Assembly: GCF_900105115.1 (NCBI RefSeq)
Contig: NZ_FNRV01000001.1
Location: 6,017,501-6,081,500 of the forward strand
Origin: Pseudomonas mohnii
GTDB taxonomy: Bacteria > Pseudomonadota > Gammaproteobacteria > Pseudomonadales > Pseudomonadaceae
Length of the DNA stretch: 64,000 nucleotides
Direction: 5' to 3'
Position numbers and translations under genes: made by a program. Positions 9,993-19,380 of the stretch are shown one piece after another. Position 1 is the stretch's first letter. Each line of letters opens with the position of its first letter. Below the pieces are notes generated by a model. It saw only the letters and a list, made by a program, of their open reading frames with translations, was not told the DNA's origin and searched no databases.

Positions 9993-11477
9993 ATGCAACA
10001 GATCAGATCACACGTGACCGAGCGCGACGGCTTGTTTGAGTTGGAGGCCGGCAGCGACGTCCTCGACAGTCCCCGATACAACCACGACATGGCACCGACC
10101 AAGGTGCGCGAACGAACCTGGAACAAATGGCACATCACGGCCTTGTGGATCGGAATGGCGGTTTGCGTGCCGACCTACACCCTGGGCGGCGTGCTGACGG
10201 CCTATTTCGGGCTGAGCGTCGGTGAAGCGCTGCTGGCAATCCTGTTTGCCAACATCATCGTATTGATCCCGCTGACCCTGAACGCCTTTCCCGGCACCAA
10301 GTACGGTATCCCGTTTCCGGTGTTGCTGCGCTCGTCCTTCGGCGTCCTCGGTTCCAACATTCCGTGCCTGATCCGCGCCTTGGTGGCGTGCGGCTGGTTC
10401 GGCATTCAAACCATGTTCGGCGGCCTGGCGATTCACCTGTTCCTGGGGTCGGTGTTCGACGGCTGGAAATCCCTGGGCGGCACCGGTGAAGTCATCGGCT
10501 TCATGATCTTCTGGGCGCTGAACCTGTGGGTGGTGATTCGTGGCGCCGAGTCGATCAAATGGCTGGAAACCCTGTCTGCGCCATTGCTGGTGGCGGTAGG
10601 CGCAGGCTTGCTGGTGTGGGCCATGCCCAATGTGTCGATGACTGAACTGCTGGCGATTCCGGCCAAGCGTCCCGAAGGGGCCGGCGTGGCCAGTTATTTC
10701 GCCGCCGGATTGACCGCGATGGTCGGCTTCTGGGCCACGTTGTCGCTGAACATCCCGGACTTCAGCCGCTATGCGAAAAGCCAGAAGGACCAGATTGTCG
10801 GGCAGATCATCGGTTTGCCACTGACCATGTTCCTGTTCGCCTCGCTGGGCGTGGTGATGACCGCCGCGTCGGTGAAACTGGTGGGCGTGACTGTCTCCGA
10901 TCCGGTGACGCTGATCGGCCATATCCAGAGCCCGGTCTGGGTCGCATTGGCCATGGCGCTGATCATCATCGCTACCTTGTCCACCAATACCGCGGCCAAC
11001 ATCGTTTCGCCGACCAACGATTTCCAGAACATCGCCCCCAAGGTGATCAACCGCACCAAAGCCGTACTGCTGACCGGGTTTGTCGGCCTGGCGCTGATGG
11101 CCCATGAGCTGCTGAAAAAACTGGGCCTGATCGTTTCTGACGTGAGTCTGGAAACCGTCTATTCCAACTGGTTGCTGGGCTACTCCAGTCTATTGGGGCC
11201 GATTGCCGGGATCATGGTGGTGGACTATTTCCTGATCAAGAAACAGCAACTGGACCTCGCCGGGCTGTACCGCGATGACGTGTATCCGGCGTGGAACTGG
11301 AATGGGTTCCTGGCGTTCGGTGTGCCGGTGGCGCTGACGCTGCTGTCGCTGGGCAGCGATGCCTTCAGCTGGTTCTACAGCTACGGCTGGTTCACCGGCT
11401 CGGCCCTGGGCGGGTTGATTTATTACGGGTTGTGCTCGATGCGGGCGCAGCCGTCGGCCGTGAAATCGGTGGTGTAG
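9993..11477 (+). CDS. NCS1-family nucleobase/hydantoin permease
   Basis: A 494-residue inner-membrane symporter of the nucleobase:cation symporter-1 family. About twelve hydrophobic segments follow a cytoplasmic N-terminus, with the family segments ERTWNKWHITALWIGMAVC, FPVLLRSSFGVLG, GFWATLSLNIPDFSRYAKS and STNTAANIVSPTNDF. The start ATG follows AATGGAGCGGCC. Its position inside the pyrimidine catabolic locus suggests uracil, thymine or a dihydropyrimidine/hydantoin as substrate; the exact ligand cannot be read from sequence. Confidence 0.9.
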   Translation: MQQIRSHVTERDGLFELEAGSDVLDSPRYNHDMAPTKVRERTWNKWHITALWIGMAVCVPTYTLGGVLTAYFGLSVGEALLAILFANIIVLIPLTLNAFPGTKYGIPFPVLLRSSFGVLGSNIPCLIRALVACGWFGIQTMFGGLAIHLFLGSVFDGWKSLGGTGEVIGFMIFWALNLWVVIRGAESIKWLETLSAPLLVAVGAGLLVWAMPNVSMTELLAIPAKRPEGAGVASYFAAGLTAMVGFWATLSLNIPDFSRYAKSQKDQIVGQIIGLPLTMFLFASLGVVMTAASVKLVGVTVSDPVTLIGHIQSPVWVALAMALIIIATLSTNTAANIVSPTNDFQNIAPKVINRTKAVLLTGFVGLALMAHELLKKLGLIVSDVSLETVYSNWLLGYSSLLGPIAGIMVVDYFLIKKQQLDLAGLYRDDVYPAWNWNGFLAFGVPVALTLLSLGSDAFSWFYSYGWFTGSALGGLIYYGLCSMRAQPSAVKSVV

Positions 11478-11514
11478 CGGCTGGCCCAATCGCGAGCTGG
11501 GTACGCGTTACCCC

Positions 11515-11539
11515 TGTGGGAGCGAGCCTGCTCGCGATG
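11515..11539. repeat. Single REP element
   Basis: TGTGGGAGCGAGCCTGCTCG palindrome between the permease and amidohydrolase genes. Confidence 0.75.
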
Positions 11540-11603
11540 ACGGCCTCAAACACACCGACGAAATGCCTGACAGAAACCATAAGAATTGCTTGAGGAGATC
11601 ATC

Positions 11604-12887
11604 ATGAACGCTGCTGTAGAGGTTCTGCAGTCCACCCATCAGCACATCAACCGCGACCGTCTGTGGCAGTCGCTCATGGAACTGGCCAAACTCGGCGCCA
11701 CGGTCAAGGGCGGTGTTTGTCGCCTGGCCCTGACCGACCTTGATCGCCAGGCCCGGGATATTTTCGTCAAATGGTGTGAAGAGGCAGGCTGCACCGTCAG
11801 CATCGATGCCGTGGGCAACATCTTCGCCCGGCGCCCCGGGCGCAACCCGGACCTGCCGCCGGTGATGACCGGCAGCCACATCGATACCCAACCCACCGGC
11901 GGCAAGTTCGACGGCTGCTTCGGCGTGCTGGCCGGGGTCGAAGTGCTGCGCACCCTCAATGATCTGGGCGTGGAAACCGAAGCGCCGATGGAAGTGGTGG
12001 TCTGGACCAACGAAGAAGGCTCGCGTTTCGCCCCGTGCATGATGGGCTCCGGCGTGTTCGCGGAAAAATTCACCCTCGAGGAAACCCTGGCCAAGGTGGA
12101 CGCCGACGGCGTTACCGTGGGCGAGGCGTTGAGCGCGATTGGTTACGCGGGGGCACGCGCGGTCAGTGGCCACGCGGTGGGCGCCTATTTCGAAGCGCAT
12201 ATCGAGCAAGGCCCGATTCTCGAGGACGAGCACAAAACCATTGGCGTGGTCATGGGCGCGCTCGGGCAGAAATGGTTCGACCTGAAACTGCGCGGCGTCG
12301 AAGCCCATGCCGGGCCGACGCCGATGCACCTGCGCAAGGACGCCCTGGTCGGTGCCGCGGTGATCGTCGGCGCGGTCAATCGCGCCGCCCACGGTCATCA
12401 ACCCCACGCCTGCGGCACGGTCGGTTGCCTGCAAGCCTATCCCGGTTCACGCAACGTCATTCCCGGCGAAGTGCGCATGACTCTGGACTTCCGCCATCTC
12501 GATCCGGCACGGCTGGACTCGATGATCGCCGAAGTCCGCGAAGTCATCGAAACCACTTGCGAGGAGCACGGCCTGACCTACGAACTCACCCCGACCGCCG
12601 ACTTCCCGCCGCTGTACTTCGACAAGGGCTGCGTTGAAGCGGTGCGCGGTGCGGCGCAAGGATTGGGCCTGTCGCACATGGACATCGTCAGCGGAGCAGG
12701 GCACGACGCGATCTTCCTCGCTGAACTCGGACCCGCCGGTATGATCTTTGTCCCCTGCGAAGGCGGCATCAGCCACAACGAAATCGAAAACGCCGCGCCG
12801 GATGACCTGGCGGCCGGTTGTGCGGTGTTGTTGCGGGCCATGCTGGCGGCTTCGGCGGCGATTGCCAGTGGGCAATTGGCCGCTTGA
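11604..12887 (+). CDS. Zn-dependent N-carbamoyl amino acid amidohydrolase / beta-ureidopropionase
   Basis: A 427-residue M20-family hydrolase that removes the carbamoyl group from N-carbamoyl-beta-alanine or a related compound, giving amino acid, CO2 and ammonia. Metal ligands are visible in TGSHIDTQPTGGKFDGCFGV (residues about 88-107), WTNEEGSRF and the late GAGHDAIFLA and GISHNEIE segments; the dimerisation part contains GVEAHAGPTPMHLRKDAL. Start ATG at 11604 follows TTGAGGAGATCATC. It completes the dihydropyrimidine pathway: PreTA, hydantoinase, then this enzyme. Confidence 0.92.
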   Translation: MNAAVEVLQSTHQHINRDRLWQSLMELAKLGATVKGGVCRLALTDLDRQARDIFVKWCEEAGCTVSIDAVGNIFARRPGRNPDLPPVMTGSHIDTQPTGGKFDGCFGVLAGVEVLRTLNDLGVETEAPMEVVVWTNEEGSRFAPCMMGSGVFAEKFTLEETLAKVDADGVTVGEALSAIGYAGARAVSGHAVGAYFEAHIEQGPILEDEHKTIGVVMGALGQKWFDLKLRGVEAHAGPTPMHLRKDALVGAAVIVGAVNRAAHGHQPHACGTVGCLQAYPGSRNVIPGEVRMTLDFRHLDPARLDSMIAEVREVIETTCEEHGLTYELTPTADFPPLYFDKGCVEAVRGAAQGLGLSHMDIVSGAGHDAIFLAELGPAGMIFVPCEGGISHNEIENAAPDDLAAGCAVLLRAMLAASAAIASGQLAA

Positions 12888-13026
12888 AGCGCAACAGACC
12901 GTAACCCTCGGCATCCCGTGAAGGCAGTGCTGGTCGAACGCGTGCAGGAACTTCGCACGATTGCAGGCTCTGGCGGTCGTACTTGTCACCGGAGTGCAAT
13001 TGCTCCGTCGCAGGTATGGAGATGCA

Positions 13027-14523
13027 ATGAGCCAAGACGTCCTGACCACAGAAACCAGCCGCCGCCAATTGCAGCAGATCATCACGGGCTTGTCCGACGG
13101 GGTGATCCTGCTCGATCTCGACCAGACCATCGTCTGGGCCAATGATGCCGCGCTGGCCATGCACGGCATTGAGCGGATCGGAGAACTCGGGGCGAACGCC
13201 AAGGAGTACGCGCGCCGCTTTGCCCTGCGGTATCGCAACCATCACCCGGTGCCGGTGGCCAGTTACCCGATCAGCCGTGTCGCCCGTGGCGAGACCTTCA
13301 GCGATATGCTGGTCGAGCTGACCCCGGTTGATGACGAAGAACGTACCTGGGTGCATAAGGTGCGCAGCCTGGTGGTCACCGACAGCCACGGTGAGCCGGA
13401 GTCGTTGGTGCTGATCATGGACGATGTCTCCGAGTGGGCCAGCGCCGAGCAGCGCTTCGAGAAAACCTTCGCCGCCAACCCGGCCCCGGCGGTGATCTGC
13501 CGGCTCAGCGATTTGCGCTACATCAAGGTCAATGCCGGTTTCCTCGAAATGACCGGTTATGCCCGTGATCAGGTGATCGGTAGCTCCACTTATGAACTGG
13601 ATATATTGGACCAGGCGCAAAACAAGGACCTGGCCAAGCAACGTTTGCGTGAAGGCGCGACCATTCCGCAAATGCAGGCCGAACTGCGCGTGGCCGGTGG
13701 GGGAAGCAAGCAGGTCATCGTCGCCGGTCAGCCGCTTGAGCTCAACGATGAGCCCTGCATGCTGTTTTCCTTCGTCGACGTGGAGCCGCGGCGCAAGGCT
13801 GAAGTCGCCCTGCGCCAGAGCGAGGAGCGCTTTGCCAAGGCGTTTGGCCTGACGCCCGTGCCGATCCTGGTGTGCAGTGCCAGCGATCAGGTGGTGATGG
13901 ATGTGAACGAGGCGTTTCTCGAATCCCTCGCGTATCCCCGCGAGGAAGTGCAGGGCAAGACCATCGCCGACATCGACTTCATCCACGACAAGGGCGCGAG
14001 GACAAAACTGTTCAGCGCCCTGGAGAAAACCGGACGTCTGGATCGGGTTGATGTTCGCGTTCGAAAGAAAGATACCGAATTGATGGATTGCGCGGTTTCC
14101 GCTGACACCGTGAACATTCAGGACAGTGCCTGCTACCTGCTGGTGTTGATGGATATCACCGAGCGCAAACGCACCGAGCTGGAGCTGGTGTCGGCCATTG
14201 AAGAGGTGATGAAAGACGCTTCCTGGTTCAGTCGCACGCTGATCGAAAAGCTCGCTAATGTGAAGCAGGTCAACTCGCCGCAGTTGCCCAGCGTGTCCTT
14301 CACTGACCTGACGGCCAGGGAGCGCGATGTTCTGGAGTTGATCTGCGAGGGCCTGGCCGACAAGGAAATCGCTGCGCGCCTGAAGCTGGCACCGAACACG
14401 GTGCGCAACCACGTGGCAACGGTGTACTCCAAGCTTGATGTGCACAGTCGCAGCGAAGCGATTGTCTGGGCACGCGAGCGTGGGTTGTTTTCCGGCACAT
14501 GGAGACAGAAGGGCCAACGGTAG
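13027..14523 (+). CDS. PAS-domain LuxR-type transcriptional regulator
   Basis: A 498-residue cytoplasmic regulator. Three PAS-like domains occur in order (about residues 12-135, 140-255 and 268-395), the last ending in the PAC-like LMDITERKRTELEL, then a short helical linker and a C-terminal LuxR/GerE helix-turn-helix (LTARERDVLELICEGLADKE, NHVATVYSKLDVHSRSEAI). No membrane segment or kinase domain is present, so it would sense through PAS ligand or redox state directly. The ATG at 13027 follows TATGGAGATGCA. It sits 139 bp after the amidohydrolase on the same strand and may regulate the pyrimidine locus, but that is context only. Confidence 0.85.
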   Translation: MSQDVLTTETSRRQLQQIITGLSDGVILLDLDQTIVWANDAALAMHGIERIGELGANAKEYARRFALRYRNHHPVPVASYPISRVARGETFSDMLVELTPVDDEERTWVHKVRSLVVTDSHGEPESLVLIMDDVSEWASAEQRFEKTFAANPAPAVICRLSDLRYIKVNAGFLEMTGYARDQVIGSSTYELDILDQAQNKDLAKQRLREGATIPQMQAELRVAGGGSKQVIVAGQPLELNDEPCMLFSFVDVEPRRKAEVALRQSEERFAKAFGLTPVPILVCSASDQVVMDVNEAFLESLAYPREEVQGKTIADIDFIHDKGARTKLFSALEKTGRLDRVDVRVRKKDTELMDCAVSADTVNIQDSACYLLVLMDITERKRTELELVSAIEEVMKDASWFSRTLIEKLANVKQVNSPQLPSVSFTDLTARERDVLELICEGLADKEIAARLKLAPNTVRNHVATVYSKLDVHSRSEAIVWARERGLFSGTWRQKGQR

Positions 14524-14593
14524 GTGCAAATGCACTAGGTGATACGGTGCAAATTCACGTTCTGGCCAGCAGGTGGCAAGCCTTAGGCTGAGC

Positions 14594-14627
14594 GCGTGCG
14601 AATGACATTTTCGGATCATTCGCACGC
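14594..14627. promoter_or_regulatory. Inverted repeat upstream of the DUF1652 unit
   Basis: Perfect 12-bp arms GCGTGCGAATGA (14594-14605) and complement (14616-14627) around a 10-nt loop, with no T-run. It could be a terminator of the PAS-LuxR gene or a 5' leader hairpin of the next unit. Confidence 0.45.
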
Positions 14628-14652
14628 TCCGAAATCGCTAAAAGGACCAGCC

Positions 14653-14709
14653 ATGCACCTACAACGTTATTTCTGCGCAGCCGTTTGCCGCCGAGGGCCA
14701 CCGCAATGA
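14653..14709 (+). CDS. Candidate 18-residue leader peptide overlapping DUF1652 gene
   Basis: ATG at 14653 preceded by AAAGGACC at good spacing encodes MHLQRYFCAAVCRRGPPQ and stops with TGA overlapping the ATG of the DUF1652 gene. The overlap suggests translational coupling or a regulatory leader. There is no independent evidence of expression. Confidence 0.35.
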   Translation: MHLQRYFCAAVCRRGPPQ

Positions 14710-14957
14710 TGAGCCTGGCGCAACTGCGGACGCAGCTTGAGCGAACCTTTTCACCATTGGCCTGTGAATGTGCGGTCACGGGCGAACACTCGTTGACCAT
14801 CAAGCTCTATCACCCGGTGACCGGGCAAGTTGATCTGGTGGTCAGCGGTTTGAACATGACGAGGCTGCAGACGCCCGAATCGATCGCGACGCTCCTTGAA
14901 GAGCTGCGTTATGAACTGGAGAGCAACAGCCTGCAACGCCCCGACCCGGTGGTGTAG
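14706..14957 (+). CDS. DUF1652 family protein
   Basis: An 83-residue protein of the small DUF1652 family common in Pseudomonas. The sequence MSLAQLRTQLERTFSPLACE, the central LTIKLYHPVTGQVDLVVSG and the IATLLEELRYEL helix match the family pattern of an alpha-beta fold. No function is known for the family. Start is ATGATG at 14706 or 14709, overlapping the end of a short upstream frame; initiation further upstream at 14685 has no ribosome site. Confidence 0.8.
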   Translation: MMSLAQLRTQLERTFSPLACECAVTGEHSLTIKLYHPVTGQVDLVVSGLNMTRLQTPESIATLLEELRYELESNSLQRPDPVV

Positions 14958-15100
14958 GAATCGCCAGGTTTTCCCGGTCTTAACGGCGGATTACGCGATA
15001 AGAATGTATAAAAGTGATATTTCTGCACCTGCCCCGTGAACTTTTGGGCGGTGTTTTGTTGTCACACCCCTGTGTACATCCTTTTCTCGCGGGTCATCCT

Positions 15101-15322
15101 ATGAAAAGTCTTGGGAAACGCGTTTTTGCTCCAGCGTCGCTCGTACTCTGCGCCCTGATTCTCTGCGGCTGTGCCAGTCCGCCTCCGCCACCTCCCGCCG
15201 CACCGCCTCCACCCCCTGAACGCACCTGCCAGACCCTGGATAAAACCGATGTCATGGGCGATGTGAAGGCCGAAGGCGAAGTGACCCGGGTCACGACGAC
15301 CACCCGCTGCGTGACGCAGTAA
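15101..15322 (+). CDS. Small proline-rich lipoprotein
   Basis: A 73-residue protein with a lipoprotein signal peptide ending in the lipobox LILCGC, so the mature N-terminus is lipidated Cys23. After it come two proline runs (SPPPPPPAAPPPPPERTC), then a short polar domain with three further Cys/Thr-rich segments ending TTTTRCVTQ. The mature form is likely an outer-membrane or periplasm-facing tethered peptide. Function unknown. A bidirectional terminator follows 11 bp after the stop. Confidence 0.75.
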   Translation: MKSLGKRVFAPASLVLCALILCGCASPPPPPPAAPPPPPERTCQTLDKTDVMGDVKAEGEVTRVTTTTRCVTQ

Positions 15323-15333
15323 AGCGGGCACAA

Positions 15334-15360
15334 AAAAGGCAGTCCCGAGGACTGCCTTTT
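15334..15360. terminator. Bidirectional rho-independent terminator
   Basis: Perfect 12-bp stem AAAAGGCAGTCC / GGACTGCCTTTT with a 3-nt loop. A-run on one side and T-run on the other serve the convergent lipoprotein and SDR genes. Confidence 0.92.
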
Positions 15361-15380
15361 GCGCATCTGCTGAACCGGGA

Positions 15381-16148
15381 TCAGGACAGGAAACCACCGT
15401 CCACGTTCAGCGATACACCGGTGGTATAGCTCGACGCATCGCTCGCCAGATAAAGCACGGCGCCGGCCATTTCGCTCGGGTCGGCCACGCGCTTGAGCGG
15501 AATCTGAGCCAGCGCGGTATTGAGGATGGCCTCGTTCTTGACCAGCGCCGAAGCGAACTTGGTGTCGGTCAGGCCCGGCAACAGAGCGTTGCAGCGAATG
15601 CCGAACTGCGCACATTCCTTGGCGAACACCTTGGTCATGTTGATCACGGCAGCCTTGGTCACCGAATAGATGCCCTGGAACACGCCCGGCGAGACGCCGT
15701 TGATCGAGGCGACGTTGATGATGCTGCCGCCGCCGTTTTCACGCATCAGCTTGCCGGCTTCCACCGACATGAAGAAGTAGCCGCGGATGTTCACGTCGAC
15801 GGTTTTCTGGAAGGCGCTCAGATCGGTGTCCAGCACGTTGCAGAACTGCGGGTTGGTCGCCGCGTTGTTGACCAGGATGTCCAGACGCCCGAATTGTTCC
15901 TTGATGGCGGCGAAGACCTGGCTGATCTGCTCCATTTCACCGATATGGCAGGCGATGGCGGTGGCCTTGCCGCCCGCGGCGATGATTGCGTCGGCCACGT
16001 GCTGGCAGCCCTCGAGTTTGCGGCTCGAAACGATGACATGGGCGCCTTGCTGCGCCAGCAGCTTGGCGATGGCTTCACCGATGCCACGGCTGGCGCCGGA
16101 GACGAATGCGATCTTGCCGTCGAGGTCGAACAACTGAGTCTTGGACAT
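15381..16148 (-). CDS. SDR-family oxidoreductase
   Basis: A 255-residue classical short-chain dehydrogenase. It has the cofactor motif SGASRGIGEA (about 17-26), NNAA (about 91) and the catalytic Ser and YSVTK (about 156-160), ending in the SLNVDGGFLS tail typical of the FabG-like group. Start ATG at 16148 follows AAGGGAATCCC. It lies downstream of the phosphotransferase-family gene on the same strand (137 bp gap with a REP), an association frequent in fluorescent pseudomonads. Substrate unknown. Confidence 0.85.
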   Translation of the reverse strand: MSKTQLFDLDGKIAFVSGASRGIGEAIAKLLAQQGAHVIVSSRKLEGCQHVADAIIAAGGKATAIACHIGEMEQISQVFAAIKEQFGRLDILVNNAATNPQFCNVLDTDLSAFQKTVDVNIRGYFFMSVEAGKLMRENGGGSIINVASINGVSPGVFQGIYSVTKAAVINMTKVFAKECAQFGIRCNALLPGLTDTKFASALVKNEAILNTALAQIPLKRVADPSEMAGAVLYLASDASSYTTGVSLNVDGGFLS

Positions 16149-16247
16149 GGGATTCCCTTATGAAAAGTCTTGTTTTCGAGTCAAATGCCGGGTTGCGGCC
16201 AATGCTGTTCAGTTGAGCCCAGTCAGTGCGCGTTATCGTTCACGATT

Positions 16248-16272
16248 TTCGCGAGCAGGCTCGCTCCTGCAG
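16248..16272. repeat. Single REP element
   Basis: TTCGCGAGCAGGCTCGCTCC palindrome in the gap between the phosphotransferase and SDR genes. Confidence 0.7.
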
Positions 16273-16285
16273 GGATCGCGTACGG

Positions 16286-17353
16286 TCACAGGCTGGATTT
16301 CTGGATGACCTGCAGGCTCATCTGCTCCAGCAGTTTGTTCATGTGAATGAACTGCGCGAAGCGTTTGTCCTGGGTCTGGCCATGGTAGAAGCGGTAGTAG
16401 ATCTGCTGCACGATGCCGGCCAGGCGGAACAGGCCGTAGGTGTAGTAGAAGTCGAAGTTGTCGATCCGGATGCCGGAGCGCTCGGCGTAGTAATCGACGA
16501 ACTCGCGGCGGGTCAGCATGCCCGGCGCGTGGCTTGGCTGGCGACGCATCAGTTGCACCGGCGCCGGGTCACCGGCTTCGATCCAGTAGGCGAGGGTGTT
16601 GCCCAGGTCCATCAATGGGTCGCCGAGGGTGGTCAGTTCCCAGTCGAGCACCCCGATGATCTGCATCGGGTTGTTCGGATCGAGGATGACGTTGTCGAAG
16701 CGGTAGTCGTTGTGGACGATGCTGGAGGTCGGGTGATCGGCTGGCATCTTGTCGTTGAGCCAGGCTTTGACTGCTTCCCACTGTGGCGCGTCGGGCGTCA
16801 GCGCTTTCTCGTAGCGGTCGCTCCAGCCTTTGATCTGGCGTGCCACGTAGCCTTCGGGCTTGCCGAGATCGCCCAGGCCGTAGGCGTTGTAGTCGACCCG
16901 GTGCAGCTCGACGAACTTGTCGATGAAGCTCTTGCACAAGGCTTCGGTTTTCGCCGCATCCAGGCCGAGCTCCGGCGGCAGTTCGGAACGCAGGATGATC
17001 CCCTTGACCCGTTCCATCACGTAGAACTCGGCGCCGATCACTGATTCATCGGTGCAGTGCACGTAAGCCTTGGGGCAGTAGGGAAAACCCTCGCGGAGCT
17101 GGTTGAGGATGCGAAATTCGCGGCCCATGTCGTGGGCGGACTTGGCTTTGTGGCCAAAGGGCGGCCGACGCAGGACGAACTCCTGTCCGGGGTATTCCAA
17201 CAGGTAGGTGAGGTTGGACGCGCCACCGGGGAACTGGCTGATCTGCGGCAAGCCGCTGAGGCCGGGTATGTGCGCCTTGAGGTATGGGTCGATCAGGCTG
17301 GCATCGAGTTCTTCGCCGGTACGGATACGAGTGGACTGGTCAGTAAGCGCCAT
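16286..17353 (-). CDS. Phosphotransferase-family protein (APH/ACAD10-like kinase fold)
   Basis: A 355-residue cytoplasmic protein of the aminoglycoside-phosphotransferase superfamily. It has a nucleotide-binding lobe (FPGGASNLTYLLEYPGQEFV), the catalytic loop IVHNDYRFDNVILDP (about residue 204-218) with the Asp and Asn of the kinase fold, and the metal-binding VLDWELTTLGDPLMDL. This resembles the ACAD10/11 N-terminal kinase group linked to acyl-CoA metabolism rather than drug resistance. Start follows AAGGGATAAGC. The substrate is probably a hydroxylated acyl compound, by family analogy only. Confidence 0.82.
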   Translation of the reverse strand: MALTDQSTRIRTGEELDASLIDPYLKAHIPGLSGLPQISQFPGGASNLTYLLEYPGQEFVLRRPPFGHKAKSAHDMGREFRILNQLREGFPYCPKAYVHCTDESVIGAEFYVMERVKGIILRSELPPELGLDAAKTEALCKSFIDKFVELHRVDYNAYGLGDLGKPEGYVARQIKGWSDRYEKALTPDAPQWEAVKAWLNDKMPADHPTSSIVHNDYRFDNVILDPNNPMQIIGVLDWELTTLGDPLMDLGNTLAYWIEAGDPAPVQLMRRQPSHAPGMLTRREFVDYYAERSGIRIDNFDFYYTYGLFRLAGIVQQIYYRFYHGQTQDKRFAQFIHMNKLLEQMSLQVIQKSSL

Positions 17354-17496
17354 GCTTATCCCTTCTGCTTATTCTGGAGGCCTGAAACTATTGACTAATC
17401 TAATGCGCCCACCCGGCACCCACAACCATGAACGGCCCTTATAGGTGAGCGTGTTGCCGGGCAATCATTATTTTTGATACGCCTGTTTGAATTGTC

Positions 17497-18462
17497 CTAC
17501 AGGACCGCGTTACTGATGCGGGTCGGCAATTCAACCGGGGTGAGCACCGGTTGCCCGGAAAAGAACGCCACGAGGTTGCGGCCCACCAGTTCAACCGTGC
17601 CTTCGATCGCTTCCGGGGACAATCCGGCGACGTGCGGGGTGAGCACCACATTGGTCAGTGACTTGAGTGCATCCGGCACATGAGGTTCGGCATCGAAGAC
17701 ATCCAGTGCGGCCCCGGCGATGCGGCGTTGTTCCAGGGCGCTGATCAGGTCGGCGGTGACCACCACGCTGGCCCGGGCAATGTTGACCAGAAAGCCCTTG
17801 GGCCCGAGGGCGTCGAGCACCTGGCGGTTGATCAGGTGTTTGGTGGTCAGGCCTCCCGGAGTGGCGATAACCAGAAAGTCCGAGGCGCGCGCCAGTTCAG
17901 TGGGCGTGGAACAGAAGGCGTAGGACACGTCGCTGCGATGTTGCCGGTTGTGGTAGCTCACGCTCATGTCGAAGCCGTTGGCGGCGCGTTTGGCGATGGC
18001 CATGCCAACGGCGCCGAGGCCGAGGATGCCCAGGCGTTTGCCGGACAGGGAAGGGCGCATGATCTTCGGCCACTCGCCCCGGCGCACGGCAGCGTCGCAG
18101 CGCGGAACATCGCGTACCAGTGACAGCAGCAAGGCCATGGCATGGTCCGCCACTGAAGAGGCGTTGACCCCGGCGCCATTGGTGACGGTGATGCCGCGGT
18201 CGGCCGCCGCTTGCAGGTCGACATGCTCATAACCGGCGCCGATCACGCATATGATCTTCAGATTGGGCAGGGCAGCGATTTCATCGGCATACAGGCCCAA
18301 TGGGCCGCGGGTCAGGACCGCGTTGATCTGGCCGCTGTGCCGGGTGATGGCCTCGGCGCGTTCGGCAGGCGTAGGCGCCAGTATCAGGTGAAAGCCCTGA
18401 TGTTCGAGGATGGGCAGATAATCATTGATGGTTTCGACCAGTACCAGAACGGTTGCAGGCAT
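17497..18462 (-). CDS. D-isomer-specific 2-hydroxyacid dehydrogenase
   Basis: A 321-residue NAD(P)H-dependent 2-ketoacid reductase. The nucleotide-binding GLGAVGMAIAKRA (about 148-160) is followed by the catalytic Arg in NIARASVV, the Glu in DVFDAEPHVP and the His in LTPHVAG. The set and length fit the glyoxylate/hydroxypyruvate reductase-like group. Start ATG at 18462 follows AGGGAGCCAAGC. It stands alone between the phosphotransferase gene and a TetR gene. Substrate not determinable. Confidence 0.87.
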   Translation of the reverse strand: MPATVLVLVETINDYLPILEHQGFHLILAPTPAERAEAITRHSGQINAVLTRGPLGLYADEIAALPNLKIICVIGAGYEHVDLQAAADRGITVTNGAGVNASSVADHAMALLLSLVRDVPRCDAAVRRGEWPKIMRPSLSGKRLGILGLGAVGMAIAKRAANGFDMSVSYHNRQHRSDVSYAFCSTPTELARASDFLVIATPGGLTTKHLINRQVLDALGPKGFLVNIARASVVVTADLISALEQRRIAGAALDVFDAEPHVPDALKSLTNVVLTPHVAGLSPEAIEGTVELVGRNLVAFFSGQPVLTPVELPTRISNAVL

Positions 18463-18616
18463 GCTTGGCTCCCTGTGGGCATCGGTATTTCGGACTCGAA
18501 CATCGGTGGAGATTGCTGGCTGCCGGACGTCCTGGCAATCAGCAACATCGGTGCCGCGTCACTCAGTGTAGGAGCTGGCGCGGCAGGCGAGGGTTTTCTG
18601 TGGGGTGGCCAAGCAT

Positions 18617-19234
18617 TCAGCGTGGGGCAGGGGATGCAGGCACCGCGCCGAGAAAGCCCTTCGCCGCCTCCAGAATTTCATCCGACAGGGCGTCGCCGCG
18701 CGTGGCGCGGGCCAGCGTCAACGCACCGACCATCAGCGAATATTGCACCAGCGCTTGCTGGCGGTTACTGGCGGCGTCGTCCGAGTCCATCAGCTGACTC
18801 AGGGTGTCGAGCAGCCTGTTCAGGCCGGTCATGAACGTCTCGCGCAAGGCGCTGTCGGCGGACTCGTGGCACATGTCACCGGCAAACGCCACCACCGGGC
18901 AGCTGTCACCCGGGTTGTCGCGGCTGGCGGTCGACAGGTAGGGTTCGACCAAGGCGCGGCGTGCAGCGGCGTGGTCCTCGGCCGTCCCGATCCGCTCCCG
19001 CCAGCGGCCTGCCACTTGTTCGAACGCCCGGTCACTGGCTTCAACGGCCAGCGCCTCCTTCGATTCAAAGTGACCATAGAACCCGCCATGGGTCAGGCCC
19101 GCCGCGCCCATCACATCGACGACGCTGATCCCATGCAGGCCGCGCTCGCGAAACAGCCGCGTGGCCGCCTCGACGATGATTTCGCGGTTGAGGTCGGCTT
19201 GCTTGCGGGAGACTCGGGGCATGGGTGGGCTCAT
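18617..19234 (-). CDS. TetR-family transcriptional regulator
   Basis: A 205-residue repressor (or 201 if the second ATG at 19222, MPRVSRKQA, is used). The helix-turn-helix is about residues 30-60 (ISVVDVMGAAGLTHGGFYGHF), and the C-terminal part has the SCPVVAFAGDM segment seen in regulators of the NemR/AcrR-like branch that often contain a reactive Cys. The gene runs in the same direction as the upstream neighbours. Target genes are unknown. Confidence 0.82.
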   Translation of the reverse strand: MSPPMPRVSRKQADLNREIIVEAATRLFRERGLHGISVVDVMGAAGLTHGGFYGHFESKEALAVEASDRAFEQVAGRWRERIGTAEDHAAARRALVEPYLSTASRDNPGDSCPVVAFAGDMCHESADSALRETFMTGLNRLLDTLSQLMDSDDAASNRQQALVQYSLMVGALTLARATRGDALSDEILEAAKGFLGAVPASPAPR

Positions 19235-19380
19235 AAAAATTCAAATGGGACATCAGATCGCGTATTTGGCAATGCCATTACCGCACGACCCGTTCTCTTG
19301 CTTTAATCATAAATACATGATGTCGGACCTTTATCAAGCGGGGGTTGCGCTTTGGCGATGAAACACCAATGCGCCAACCC

